Shown: positions 36,141 through 47,318, counted from the first letter of the stretch. The stretch is DNA of 64,000 nt from Ailurus styani (GCA_002007465.1 LNAC01000760.1:186001-250000); one strand, 5' to 3'. Translations and numbers: made by a program. The notes: a model not told the origin generated them from the letters alone.

Positions 36141-36419
36141 GACACTGCTGAATTTACAGGAGATTTTGGCAATTTACATGTCTTCCTGTCTCTATCCTTG
36201 CAGACCAAGCTGGGTAAGAAACTGAAAGTTTCCCAGATTAAAATAACTTAAGTGATGTTTTAGATCTTATCATTTTAATAAGTTTAGAAGAATTTTTTCA
36301 AATTTTCTTTTTTCCTATTAGTGAGCTGAAACACATTATATATATATTAAATGAATTAAATACATTGTCATATATTCGTTCTCTATTTTTATTTCTTATT
36401 CCATGAATTACATTTCCAT

Positions 36420-36535
36420 ATCTGATGAACACTGAGTAATATATGGAATTATTAAATGATCATATTATACACCTGAAACTAATATAACCCTGTATGTTAA
36501 CTGCACTGGTATTAAAATAAAATAAATTTTAAAAT
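36420..36535 (+). repeat. L1 3' end fragment
   Basis: 'gatgaacactgagtaatata', 'ttatacacctgaaactaata' and 'ccctgtatgttaactgcac' then an A-rich tail are the typical 3' end of carnivore/older L1 elements. It is heavily 5'-truncated with no clear target duplication. Confidence 0.85.
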
Positions 36536-36539
36536 ACTA

Positions 36540-37450
36540 TAGAAAGAAATAAGAATGGGAGTGTCTACTCTCCCACTGGCAGCTCCAACCTCAGATTCTG
36601 ACAGACGTGGTCAATGGGTCATGCAAAGGGAGATGCATGATAGCGAAGGGGCAGTCCATAGGAAGAAATTTCTTTGTGCTAGTCATTTTTCTGGTCCCTT
36701 AACTTCTTGACTTTGTCCTGATTAGCTATAGTCTCTGTGGCTGTACATAAAGACTCTTGGTTCCCAGAAAATGCATGGGTTTGGTATATTTCAAGCTCTT
36801 GCCCAATTCACAGACAACTAGAATACCAATGGGTCTCCTACATCCCCATTGTATTTCCTACAAAGAGACACTACAGATATTTAACAATTTCCTGAAGACT
36901 TTTGTCATAGTCTACAATCAGTACCAATTTCACCTTCTGATTTGAAAACTATGTATTCATTCTAAAATGGTAAGGCCAGGCATTAGTATTATTTAGACTC
37001 TCACTGAAGGACAACTGGTCTTGTGTGATCTCTATAGGAATCATTCCCCCTGGTGTTGCTGTTGAAGGAGTGATTGAACTCCTTTACAGAAAGGTGGACT
37101 TAATAAAATCTCCAGATATTTTCCTGAACTTTACCATCCCTAGCAACTATCCCTTCTTTTTTGAGACTAATTAGACTCTCATAAATTGCTCACTACTAGC
37201 AACCATAATTGAGCAGTGACATCCAGCACTATCTAGAGGGTCTAGATTATTGGGGTTTTTTTGTACAAAGATGCAGATGTCAAACTCACCCCCAGAACCT
37301 CATCCTTTATCTCCTCATGCCCTGCTGGGCTTCCATCAGTGTTGTCCCTGCAGCTAAAGTAGTTCTCCAGATTCTTAAAGCTCTGATGACATGAGATCAG
37401 TCCTGTCTTGCAGGCAGTCACAAGTGCAGGACTGGGAGGCTGTGCTGACT
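36540..37450. other. Unassigned moderately GC-rich segment
   Basis: Higher in GC and complexity than the surroundings, and starting immediately after an L1 3' end. Frames at 36,757-36,945 and 37,209-37,394 show no known domain. It could be an old endogenous-retrovirus or LTR remnant, or unique sequence; I cannot tell which. Confidence 0.35.
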
Positions 37451-38799
37451 AGGGTTGGCACAGACATAAAAGGGGGTTTGGTTTAAAGCTTGCTTGATAT
37501 TTTTCAGGGTTACTCTAATCCAATATATATATGGATACTGAATATACGATTACATAACAATATCAGAACTGAAGGGAATACATATATGCACTAATATTGA
37601 GTAGAAATAATATGGTGCTATTTTTATTGAGTCTATTTTTCTTGATATAACATTTCTGAAAATTTGATTATTTCACAATCAATATTTATTTAATATAGCT
37701 TTCTTCAAAAACACTATTAATCTTTATGTTGCATCTTACACTCAATGGAATCTTAAAATCAATTATATATATATATATACTTTGTAGAACTAATTTTCCA
37801 TGGACTGTATATAAGATAAAACTAATGAAACTATTAATTAGTAAAGAAATAATTAATGATCTCAACATGTTTTCATAGGAAGGCTATAGCAATATTGAAA
37901 TATTTAGGCAAGAGTACAGAAAAACATGGGATTTCAGACAGAAAAGGGCTGAATGTTTGTTATATCAACCGCTCTTTTTATAATCCCAGATTTTAGGGGA
38001 GGAAGGACATTCCCTAAAATGGAGTTTTTTCATCTACTACAAACAATATTTCCTTACAATAAGAATGTAACTTAGGGAAAACATAATATTGAAGTTTTAC
38101 CTCTTACAAATTCATCCTAGTGCTGACTCTGAATATTTAAGAAATTCAGAAAATGCATTTACCAAGTGGTCTTTATATCAGTGTTCTATAAATTAAAAAA
38201 ATTCTGAATACAGAAGATACCTGGCTATTTGGTATTCAAAATTGTATTTATCAAAAGAGCATTCAATCAACTTATAGTTAAATCTAGGCTTCTGTATAAA
38301 CTCACTTTTATTATGTGAATTAGTAACATGCAGGCCACGATAAAATATAGGAGAAAAGGATTTTGGAACCAGACCCACTGTATGGCATCAAAAAGCAAAA
38401 CAGCTCATTAAATCCAAGACAGACATATAAAATATCTAACAAATACCAAACAAAATTTTTACAAAGAGAAAATGAAATGATATAGAGCATAGCATCAAAT
38501 AATTTAAGATACAGCAAAACAGTTAAAATACTGGGTTGAAAAAAATGGTTTAATTTGAAGGACTAGTTTCTCATTTGTGTAAGATAGAGTTACCATCAAG
38601 AACAGGAAGAAATATGAGTAAAATCAGAAGGTTACCATTCAACTGTGTTATAGAGCCAGCAGCACACATAAATAATACCATGAAAAAACTGATATTGAAA
38701 GGAAAATATAATGATTAATAGACAGACCCTAAACCAAACTTTCTGTTTCAGACAAAAATGGATTCTCATTAGTCCTTGACAAAAGAATGCTACCACAAT
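37451..38799. other. Unassigned AT-rich DNA
   Basis: Small (TA)n run at 37,765-37,780. Nothing else recognised; minus-strand frames at 37,686-38,517 are chance. Confidence 0.45.
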
Positions 38800-39030
38800 G
38801 GGCGCCTGGGTGGCTCAGTGGGTTAAAGCCGCTGCCTTCGGCTCAGGTCATGATCCCAGGGTCCTGGGATCGAGGCCCACATCGGGCTCTCTGCTCGGCA
38901 GGGAGCCTGCTTCCTCCTCTCTCCTCTCTCTCTGCCTGCCTCTCTGCCTACTTGTAATCTCTCTCTCTGTGTCAAATGAATAAATAAAATCTTTAAAAAA
39001 AAAAATAAATAAAAAATAAAAAAATAAAAA
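38800..39030 (+). repeat. CAN-SINE, young 'AAAGCCGCTGCC' subfamily
   Basis: Full-length with a near-consensus head, 'gggttaaagccgctgcc', a 'ctctctcctctctctct' middle, the 'tcaaatgaataaataaaat' tail variant and a long A-rich end. Apart from a few bases it matches the copy at 47,105. No target duplication was identified. An inverted SINE begins about 50 bp downstream. Confidence 0.95.
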
Positions 39031-39078
39031 GATTTATTATTTTATTAATTTAATTTATCACATCCTCTGAATACGTTT

Positions 39079-39283
39079 TTTTTTTCTCAAAGATTTTATT
39101 TATTTATTTTGACAGAGAGAGAGAGTGCACACAAGTGGGGGAGGGGGGACAGAGGCAGAGGGAGAAGCAGGTTTCCCACTGAGCATGGACCTCCCCCCCC
39201 ATGTGGGGCCAGATCCTAGGACCCTGGGATCATGACCTGAGCTGAAGGCAGACTCAATGACTGAGGAGCCTCTCAGGTGCCCC
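39079..39283 (-). repeat. CAN-SINE, older, minus
   Basis: 'caaagattttatttatttat', GA-rich middle, and end 'gcctctcaggtgcccc'. Flanks CCTCTGAATACGTTT (39,064-39,078) and CCTCTGAATAAGTTT (39,284-39,298) are a 15-bp duplication with one mismatch. Confidence 0.95.
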
Positions 39284-39537
39284 CCTCTGAATAAGTTTAT
39301 GGCTCTCCTTTCACTTTGTTAGAACTTCATGGCTGAGGGGATAATTCAGCATTCCAAATTACCCCCTTACATTTCCCCCCCTTAATGACATTCCTCAGAA
39401 CTTTCACAGTCATTTCTGGTCAGTATGCCAGCAAATATGATTAAACCATATATATATTTGCAGCTGATATTATTTCTTTGAAGAAAAATGATTATTGATT
39501 AAAAGTCCAGGATAAGGTCTATTTAAATGCTATTTGC

Positions 39538-39719
39538 GGGCACCTGGGTGGTTCAGTGGGTTAAAGCCTCTGCCTTGGGCTCAGGTCATGATCTCAGGGT
39601 CCTGGGTTGGGGCCCACATCGGGCTTTCTGCTGGGCAGGGAGCCTGCTTCCTCGTCTCTCTCTGCCTGCCTCTCTGCTACTTGTGATCTCTCTCTGTCAA
39701 ATAAATAAATCTTTAAAAA
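39538..39719 (+). repeat. CAN-SINE, young
   Basis: Head 'gggcacctgggtggttcagt', 'gggttaaagcctctgcc', CT-rich middle and tail. Perfect 13-bp target duplication AAATGCTATTTGC at 39,525-39,537 and 39,720-39,732. Confidence 0.98.
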
Positions 39720-39732
39720 AAATGCTATTTGC

Positions 39733-41408
39733 ATAACTGCTTTCTGCTAATTGAACTTAAAAGCACAAACAAATACATAATGAAGCTAATTCAGAATCAG
39801 TTTTGGGGGGATTCTGGTTGCCTTTGTTTTTGAAAGTTCTGTGTAAGTTTTCTGCTACCATCATGAGCTTGTGTCCTAGAACTCTGCTGCCATTCCTCAG
39901 AAGATTGACCCAGAAGATGTGTTGCTACTGAGGACACTGATAGCTCACAGGTAATGGCTTCTGTCATAAGTCCAGTTTGATATTGAAATCTTGCCTCTAT
40001 TATTTCCACCCCTGCTGTTACTGACAATCACTAATCCCAAGCCAGATAAGGACCTCAGTGCTGCAGATGGCACCATTATTCATCATTACAGATGATTCTG
40101 GATACAAACTTATCAACTTTTAGCAGTCTATGTCCCTCTGGTATGATCATTTAAGGTTCTGACCAACATATATGAATGCCTGTGTGAGTTGTGGGTTCTA
40201 CATGGTAACCGTATACCCGCTTCCTGTGGCAATGATTAGATCCATAGCAGAGGAATCCTCTGGGCAGAGGTTGGCTCAGGAAAGCTGCACTATCATTCCA
40301 TACCAGCCAATAGCCCCAAATGAAGCATATAAACATTGACCCAATGACTTGGAATTAACAATCCTCTATATCATCCCCTTAATTAAACACATTACATAGG
40401 CTTCTCCTACATAATCAATAATATTATATTATCTCTCTTTTAAAGTATAAAATCTTTGAGTCTCTCCAAAGACTTGACAAAAAACTAGTTTTTAAAGCCT
40501 TGGTGTTCAGTTGGCTTCTGAGGGACATTGAGAAAGGCACTTCAGTTCCCATTGTACTTCCCAGCAAGCTCATGAGGTCTTCTCAATTCCTTGGCTGCAT
40601 CTAAAGTGATGTCACCTGCCATACACATCGTAACCAGTTTCATAATTATCAAATAAAGAAAACTCCAAAGAAATCTGAACAGTCCTTAGACTTTGTAACA
40701 ATATTAAAAACACAACTAAGCTTTAATGAAAAATGTGTCATGTAAATAAAATCTGAAAGAAATGTGTTTCATTAAAGACTAAACATTTAAGTACCATGTA
40801 ACCAACTAACTTACCTTAAAATACTTAAATTAAGATCATGTTTTAGTAAGATTGTTCCTATAACAGTTTATCTTTGGTGTAATTTAAAAAAAATAGACTG
40901 ATACTGAAAGCAGTACTGAAAACTTCAAGTCTGGAATAGGTTCTACCTATTTGTCATTCTCTCCTTCTCGTATCCCCTCAAAATATTATAGAATACTTTC
41001 TCACAAACATTAAAATATAAAAAGGTAACTTCAGATGATATTTTTTATTTTATTTATTAATGCTATTTTGGAAATACAGCTCTTGGAAAACAAGCTTTTA
41101 AGATACAATAATGGTATCAATAAATACGAACATCTTTAACCAGAACAAAACACATGGTTTTGTATCTCGATCTACTACTCTCCAGCCTGTGAGACAGAGG
41201 TCAAGGCACCATATTCAATGTCAGGAAGTCTGCAAGGATTGAGGAGGAAAGTGGGTGAAAACAGAGGGATCTAGTTTTTCCCTAAAGAATACTGATTATG
41301 TCACTCTTGTGGGTTTCTCTTAAATGAACAGAAGGGTTAATATTTTCAAGGTTTTGGCTTGACTCTAGGTTGCTTCAAATTAGCAATGAATTAAAAATAA
41401 CCACGGCT
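39733..41408. other. Unassigned DNA
   Basis: Positions 39,790-40,380 are moderately GC-rich and non-repetitive by eye, with minus frames of 76 and 61 codons that resemble nothing known. 40,380-41,400 is AT-rich with nothing recognised. Confidence 0.4.
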
Positions 41409-41419
41409 CACACTGTTTG

Positions 41420-41616
41420 TTTTTTTTTTTAATGTTTGATTTACTTATTTGACACAGAGAGAGAGATCACAAGTAGGCAGAGAGGCAGGCAGAGGGAGAG
41501 GGGGAAGCAGGCTCCCTGCTGAGCAGAGAGCCAGATGGAGGGCTCGATCCCAGGACCCTGAGATCATGACCTGAGCCGAAGGCAGAGGCTTAGCCCACTG
41601 AGCCACCAAGGCACCC
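41420..41616 (-). repeat. CAN-SINE, minus
   Basis: T-run, 'tttgatttacttatttgaca', GA-rich middle, 'gctcgatcccaggaccctg' and an end 'gagccaccaaggcaccccc'. Flanks 'cacactgttt' / 'catactgttc' fit an aged duplication. Confidence 0.93.
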
Positions 41617-41742
41617 CCATACTGTTCTTAACTAAATATTGTGTTAGCTGCATATTTAATAACTAATCTTTGCATACTACGTTATTCTTCACGAAGAACT
41701 TTCACATGTAACCTCATTTATTCTTTAAAATGGCTCAATGAT

Positions 41743-41954
41743 GGGATGCCTGGGTGGCTAAGTCAGTTAAGTGTCTGCCTTTGGCTCAGGTCATGATCCC
41801 AGGGTCCTGGGAATGAGTCCCACATCGGGCTCCTTGTTCAGCAGGAAGCCTGCTTCTCCCTCTGCCTGCTGCTCTCTGCTCCCCCTACTTGTGCACACAT
41901 GTTCTCTCTCTCTCTCTCTCTGACAAATGATAAAATCTTAAAAAATAAATAAAT
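41743..41954 (+). repeat. CAN-SINE, plus
   Basis: Head 'gggatgcctgggtggctaag', 'cagttaagtgtctgcc', CT-rich middle, short A/T tail. Flanks 'aaaatggctcaat' / 'acaatggctcaat' are a duplication with one mismatch. Confidence 0.95.
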
Positions 41955-42032
41955 ACAATGGCTCAATAAAGTATCCAACACCAACAAATATGTATCTTAT
42001 ATCCTGTAATTAGGTTTGTTAACAAACTAAAA

Positions 42033-42210
42033 AAAATTTTTTTTTATTTGACAGAGAGAGAGAGAGAGAGATCACAAGTAAGCAGAGAGGCAGGTAGAGA
42101 GAGAGGAGGAAGCAGGCTCCTTGCCAAGCAGGGAGCCCGATGTGGGCCTCGATCCCAGGACCCTGAGATCATGGGCAGAGGCTTTAACCTACTGAGCCAC
42201 CCAGGCGCCC
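42033..42210 (-). repeat. CAN-SINE, young, minus, with 12-bp deletion
   Basis: Poly-T, (GA)n, 'gcctcgatcccaggaccctg', then 'agatcatgggcagaggcttt', which skips the usual 'acctgagccgaa' between the boxes. It ends 'cacccaggcgccc'. Perfect target duplication AACAAACTAAAA at 42,021-42,032 and 42,211-42,222. Overlapping frames of 64 and 68 codons are SINE translations. Confidence 0.95.
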
Positions 42211-42222
42211 AACAAACTAAAA

Positions 42223-43565
42223 TTTTAACCCAGATCACACACCTGAGAGACTGAAGGGTCTAGTGAGACATGGGATGCTAATATGGTGATTCTCTCCTGT
42301 GTCCATCCCGCTATAGGACACTATGACCCACAAGACAATATAAAAACAATTATGTAATGCAATGATTTCTTATAGCCTATTCTGAACTCTTAGACAAACC
42401 ATGCAGTCTCCTAAAAGATTTTGACATATACAATTAAGATAGAATTGTTATTATGAGAAAAAAAGAGAAAATCAATATATAAAAAGCTTAACGAACTAGA
42501 TAAGTGGCAATATTTGATTTGGAATTTTAACATTAAATTACCTTTCCTTTGGCTGGACCTAAACTTATTTTTATCCTAAAACAAATACAAACAAAATAAT
42601 AGAGGTAGAGCTATATAATTGACCGCCCTGTTCTGAAGGTCACATTTATCTTTTAGCCCCTCTTCATCCCAGAGGATACAGAGATGCTTTAGTAAATGGA
42701 AGTTTGCAAAAGCATTGTAGAAGGTATAACATTATGTAGTGGCCCAACAGCCACCATGTCTCTGTTCACTGCCCAGGTGCCTTGGGAGTTGCTATATGGA
42801 GGAAGGAGAAGCCATCTAACACTTGGCACCACTGCCTTCTGGCATCTGCAATTCCCTCTAATACACTTTGCACATGAAGGCTGCTCAGAGAAGGTGGCTT
42901 CCGCTGTAGGAAGAGAGTTGCGGGAAGATATTCATGAAATGAATATTTATGAACAATCCCAATCTTCATTTTAAGTATATGGGAAAATAAATTTTAAACA
43001 GAGAGAAACTTAGGAATTGATGATTTAAGGCATCATCTTTTAAATATTTACAACCTCCTTGTGTTGCTTCTGAAATCCTTTAATCTGAAGAACAGTAAAT
43101 AAATTAGGGGAGTAACATTGAATCTGCCAGAAGATTCTGATAGATTTTCTTTAGCATGAGAAAGCCAGTCATTTATGTAAATAGTTTACTCATTTTTGCA
43201 CCAATTATTTTTCAAAGTTAAATCGTTTTGCTAGTCATCTAAAATCTAGTTTGCGACACTCACTTAAATGATGGTGTTAAAGTCTTTGCTTGTACTTATT
43301 CCAAAATAGGCAAAGCCATTTTTGCTAGATTAATAGAAGTGACATATAAGAATCGATGATATTTTTCCAACTCCCTTCCATGTGAACATTTTGGGGGCTC
43401 ATCATAGCTTCAAATTGGGGAACAAGTGCTCTAAGGATAGTAAAAAAAAAACCAGCATGTTTGAAATAATATTGTTTTATAAAATTTATTTATAGGGATT
43501 ATAAACTGCTACATCTTGTATGCACTTTACATTTCTTCCTTTAATTTTTCTTGTGTCCGAGAACA
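42223..43565. other. Unassigned DNA
   Basis: Frames at 42,696-42,974 (plus) and 42,766-42,969 (minus) overlap on opposite strands and match no protein I know. No repeat was named. Confidence 0.45.
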
Positions 43566-43569
43566 TGTA

Positions 43570-44265
43570 TTTAAATCTTTTTAATTAATAGATTTATTTT
43601 TTAGAGAAGTTTTAGGTTTGCAGAAAAATTGAACAGATAATACTGAGTGTTCCCATATACATCTCTTTGCCACACACACATGCACAGATGCCCTTGACAT
43701 CTTGCATTAATATATGCTATGGACTGAATTGCATCCCCTTCAAATTTCATGTGTTGAAGCCCTAAGCCTCGATGTGATGATATTTGAAGATGGGGCCTCT
43801 GGGAGATAATTAGGTTTAGATAGATGAGATGAAGGGGGATGGCGCTGCAATGATGGGATTAGTGCCCTTATAAGAAAAGGAAGAGATACTAAAATTCTTT
43901 CTCTGTCAGAAAGGATACAGGGAGAAGGCAGCCATCTGCAAACTGGAACAAGGGCTCCCAGCAGAACCTGACTATGCTGGCACCCTGATTTCTAACTTCA
44001 AGTTTCTAGAACTGTGAAAAAATAAATCTCTATTATTTAAGACACCCAGTCTCTGGTATTTACTTACAACAGCCCAAGCTAATACAATGTAGTATGTATC
44101 TTACAATTGATGAACCGATATTGATACGTTATTATTAACTAAAGTCAGTAGTTTACCATTACACTTCACTATCTCTGTTGTACATTCTGTGGGTTTTGAC
44201 AAAAGTATAACAACATGTATTCACCATTAAGGTATTGTTCAGAACAATTTCACTTCCCTAATATA
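43570..44265 (-). repeat. Old L1 fragment, minus, split by an LTR
   Basis: 'tagagaagttttaggtttgc', 'gaaaaattgaacagataata', 'cttgcattaatata', then the LTR, then 'tacaattgatgaaccgatat', 'ttattaactaaagtcagtag' and 'tgggttttgacaaaagtata'. These are successive parts of a common old L1 3'-UTR in antisense. The two halves are continuous once the LTR (43,715-44,086) is taken out. Confidence 0.7.
43715..44086 (+). mobile_element. MLT1-like MaLR solo LTR
   Basis: It begins TGCTATGGACTGAATTGC and ends TAATACA, giving the expected TG...CA termini. Internal order: 'tttcatgtgttgaagcccta', 'gatgatatttgaagatgggg', 'tgatgggattagtgccctta', 'agaactgtgaaaaaataaat', 'gacacccagtctctggtatt' and 'acagcccaagctaatac'. 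Immediate 5-bp flanks ATATA / ATGTA agree at four positions. It sits within an older L1. Confidence 0.85.
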
Positions 44266-44339
44266 GTATGTTTTCTAATTGCATTTTCAGGTTGCTCACC
44301 AACTTACATCCCAGTAATTTTCCTCCCAGTATAGGGAAC

Positions 44340-44471
44340 ATTTTTTTTTTTTAAATAGGCTTCCCACTTAGAGTAGAGCCCAACACAAGGCTCGAACTCA
44401 TGGCGCTGAAATCAAGACCTGAAGTGAGATCAAGAGGTGGACGCTTAATCAACTGAGCCACCAGGTGCCCC
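44340..44471 (-). repeat. CAN-SINE, short older form, minus
   Basis: T-run then a body without the long GA-rich middle: 'ggcttcccacttagagtaga', 'aaggctcgaactcatgg' and an end 'gagccaccaggtgcccc'. Flanks 'tagggaaca' / 'tagggaaga' suggest an aged duplication. Confidence 0.85.
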
Positions 44472-44497
44472 CTAGGGAAGATTATTTAAAAATTCTG

Positions 44498-44613
44498 GTG
44501 TAGGATGAGCACTGGGTATTACAAACAACTAACGAATTGTTAACACTACAACAAAAATATGATGTACTCTATGCTGGCTAACTGAACATAATAAAAAAAG
44601 ATTAAAAAAAAAC
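44498..44613 (+). repeat. Carnivore L1 3' end fragment
   Basis: 'gatgagcactgggtattaca', 'caactaacgaattgttaac', 'tatgatgtactctatgctgg' and 'ctaactgaacataataaaa' are the 3' terminus of carnivore L1, about 115 bp. Flanks 'aattctgg' / 'acttctgg' may be a target duplication. Confidence 0.88.
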
Positions 44614-45029
44614 TTCTGGCATATATAGAATCCTTCCATTTTTCTTCATTAATACTGAATGTATTACTTTGTTTCATAAACTAATTTCTTTAAATAGTTT
44701 TCACCCAGTACTATGAGTTAAGAAATAATTCCAGTTAATGAAATTGTTAGTCATGAGGGAATATGCAGTCATTGTGACTCAGAAAGTCTAATCCACAAAT
44801 AAGAAAAGTTGGGATTTAGACCTCTGCAATAGCTTTAGGTAAAATGTCTATTAGTTAAATCAGGTTGAAAAAAATTTACAGGATGACTAGACCATCAGAA
44901 ACGATGTAGGCAGTTAGGTAGGTAAGACCAGATCCCTATCCCTATTTCTTAAAGTCAGACTTAGAATGGAAAATCTGCTTTCTCCTTCCAATCTGACCTC
45001 ATACAGTATCACAAGGCAGTTAAAACAGC
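44614..45029. other. Unassigned DNA
   Basis: Nothing recognised. Confidence 0.45.
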
Positions 45030-45250
45030 AGTTCTAACACTAGAGATGGAATAGTACTGGTTCTACAATGTGACTCTGGGTGAGGGACTTGATACTGAAG
45101 AGCCTCAAATGTCTTGTTTGTTAAATAACACAACAACACTTCACTTAATTTCTACAATGATCAAATTACTTAATACATTCAAAATTCCTAATATAGTACC
45201 TGATATTTAACAAACACTCAATATTTGTCACTGTTATCACCATTATTATG
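45030..45250 (+). repeat. MIR SINE, diverged
   Basis: 'tactggttctacaatgtgac', 'tctgggtgagggacttgata', 'gttaaataacacaacaac', 'tcaaattacttaatacattc' and 'gtacctgatatttaacaaac' follow MIR order. Confidence 0.6.
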
Positions 45251-45874
45251 TTATTTGAATTTTTACTATACAGTGGAGATCCAAGAAAGTATAGCAATAG
45301 CTGCCTACAGTACAGGCAAAAATGATCAAAAGATGTATTAGAACTTCCATCCCAGATACGAATAGTGTTAGCTACACCGCCAACATAATACAGTATATGA
45401 GTGGTGGGGATAGCATTAAATTCAAGAAATATTTATTAGAATTTCTCCTGGCTTCCTTCTGGGTTAATTGGACATGTGTCTATTTAATATCTAGTAGTTA
45501 TTCTACAATTAGTTACAATTAGTTTTTTAAAATCACATGGTAAACAGGCAGAAAGGAAGACATTTTCAAAGACAACCACTGACAGTAAAACTATGTTTTT
45601 AAAGTTCCAAGTCTTTAAGAATTAGAGAATTACAAAGGTGTGGTGATTATTCTTCTTTTTAGGACACCTACACATACTAATTAAGGTAGGTGAGAGGAAG
45701 AAATGAAAAACTAGAGTGGAGAAGACATATTACATTTCAAAAGTCAGGATATTTTCTTTTTCAGATCACGAATTTGGAGACAACTTATTTTAATAAGTAA
45801 AATTTAAATTACTTGGGAATAAGAATAGTTACTATTTACATGTTCATTGGTCTGGCCAAATTAAAATGCTGAAC

Positions 45875-45912
45875 GAGTGTTATATCATTTTTTTTTGAGT
45901 GTTATATCATTT
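45875..45912. repeat. 16-bp direct repeat flanking a T-run
   Basis: GAGTGTTATATCATTT occurs at 45,875-45,890 and 45,897-45,912, separated only by TTTTTT. The right copy is followed by AACCC, so the undisrupted site would read TTT/AA, resembling the L1 endonuclease target in antisense. It could be a target-site duplication around a poly-T-only insertion, or a simple tandem duplication. Confidence 0.9.
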
Positions 45913-46080
45913 AACCCAAACACTAACTTTCTGAGAACCATTATTTTCTCCATTCTACATTAGAGAAAACAGAAAAAGATCTACTAGTAACCTACTATGT
46001 TAGTTGAAGGTGAAAACAGAATTGGAACCCAGGATATCTGGTTACAAAGATACTGCACTCACTTATCCTTCATTCCAACG
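45906..46080 (-). repeat. MIR SINE, minus
   Basis: 'atcatttaacccaaacacta', 'gagaaccattattttctcc', 'agagaaaacagaaaaagatc' and 'attggaacccaggatatctg' are in antisense MIR order. The direct repeat at 45,875-45,912 touches its end. Confidence 0.65.
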
Positions 46081-46179
46081 TAGGAAAATACATTAGGAAT
46101 CAGAAGAAATAAATGTAATATTAAGAGCTAGCACATAATATTCATTACCATGGAAAAATGGCAACCCTCCCAAACCACT

Positions 46180-46300
46180 ATTTTTTTTTTAAGTGGGGTC
46201 CTATAAATCTCACAGAATTGCTCTGGGGGTCAAACGAGAGGACTTTGAAAGCTGCAAGAGGAAATATAAGTTATTAGCATTATTCTTTAATAGATATCAG
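46180..46300 (+). repeat. MIR-like fragment
   Basis: 'cacagaattgctctgggggt', 'caaacgagaggactttgaaa' and 'gctgcaagaggaaatataag' resemble the MIR 3' part. It is short and diverged. Confidence 0.4.
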
Positions 46301-47090
46301 GAACCACGTGTTGTAGAACTTTTCTTCATTTCCTTCTAGGCTAGTCTGACATGTGTCTAGAAAAAGCTAGGAAAGTTTCTAATTTGACATTTATTATTAG
46401 AATATCTTGCTGTGTAAAAACTTCCACAAGTGAGTTCTATGATATTTATATTTTTATTTTATCTTGAATATAAAAGTTTGTGATTAGCTTATCATTTTAC
46501 AAGCCTGAACTAGAAATATAAAAGACAATTTTCCCCATACAAAATAAATCATGATGTAAAAAACAACAGGAACACAATGTTAAGTTACTTCAGGGATTTT
46601 CTTGAGGCTAATGTTTCCCCCTCCAATTCCCGGAAGGAATACATGTTCTCAGAAGGAAAAGCATCTGGAGGTGAGTTGGCAGGAGATGTGAGGAGACACT
46701 GGGCACTCTTCTTCTGCTAACATTTCTATTATCACGTTTGTATTATTTGGTCCTACTTCCAAGTTTACTCATACTAAAAGAAATCTTTTTTATAGAGATA
46801 TTTTGACAGACAATCTTATTTTAGGAATTCTCTTTCTGAAAAATCTAAAGAATTATCAGTATCCACTGAGGCATGACTTCTTAGCTGTCAGCTTTTGAGT
46901 GTCCTACGACCATGTAACCCATGTACTCATTCAGTTGTTGAACCTATGGCTCAGTGGTCATTAAAATTAGCCTTACTGGAAAGTAAAAGATTCTGAGAAT
47001 CACTAGGTTTTCCAAATTTTCTGTAACTTATTTCTTGCAATGTTCTCATTAGGATACAGAGTGAGAGACAATCTTCAACAGAATTGATAC
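46301..47090. other. Unassigned DNA
   Basis: No gene or repeat recognised. Confidence 0.5.
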
Positions 47091-47104
47091 AAAAGCAAAA
47101 ATGA

Positions 47105-47304
47105 GGGCGCCTGGGTGGCTCAGTGGGTTAAAGCCGCTGCCTTCGGCTCAGGTCATGATCCCAGGGTCCTGGGATCGAGGCCCACGTCGGGCTCTCTGCT
47201 CAGCGGGGAGCCTGCTTCCTCCTCTCTCCTCTCTCTCTGCCTGCCTCTCTGCCTACTTGTAATCTCTCTCTGTGTCAAATGAATAAATAAAATCTTAAAA
47301 AAAA
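47105..47304 (+). repeat. CAN-SINE, young 'AAAGCCGCTGCC' subfamily
   Basis: Full-length and near-consensus. It has the same diagnostic bases as the copy at 38,800 ('aaagccgctgcc', 'gatcccagggtcctgggatc', 'ctctctcctctctctct', 'tcaaatgaataaataaaat'). Perfect 14-bp target duplication AAAAGCAAAAATGA at 47,091-47,104 and 47,305-47,318. Confidence 0.98.
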
Positions 47305-47318
47305 AAAAGCAAAAATGA

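Noticed and set aside
42696..42974. 92-codon frame (plus) opposite a 67-codon frame (minus)
   Set aside because: No known domain, no splice or promoter context, and two overlapping opposite frames of similar quality suggest chance.
45502..45523. Tandem 'tacaattagt' pair
   Set aside because: Two 10-bp units in AT-rich DNA with no further structure; likely slippage.
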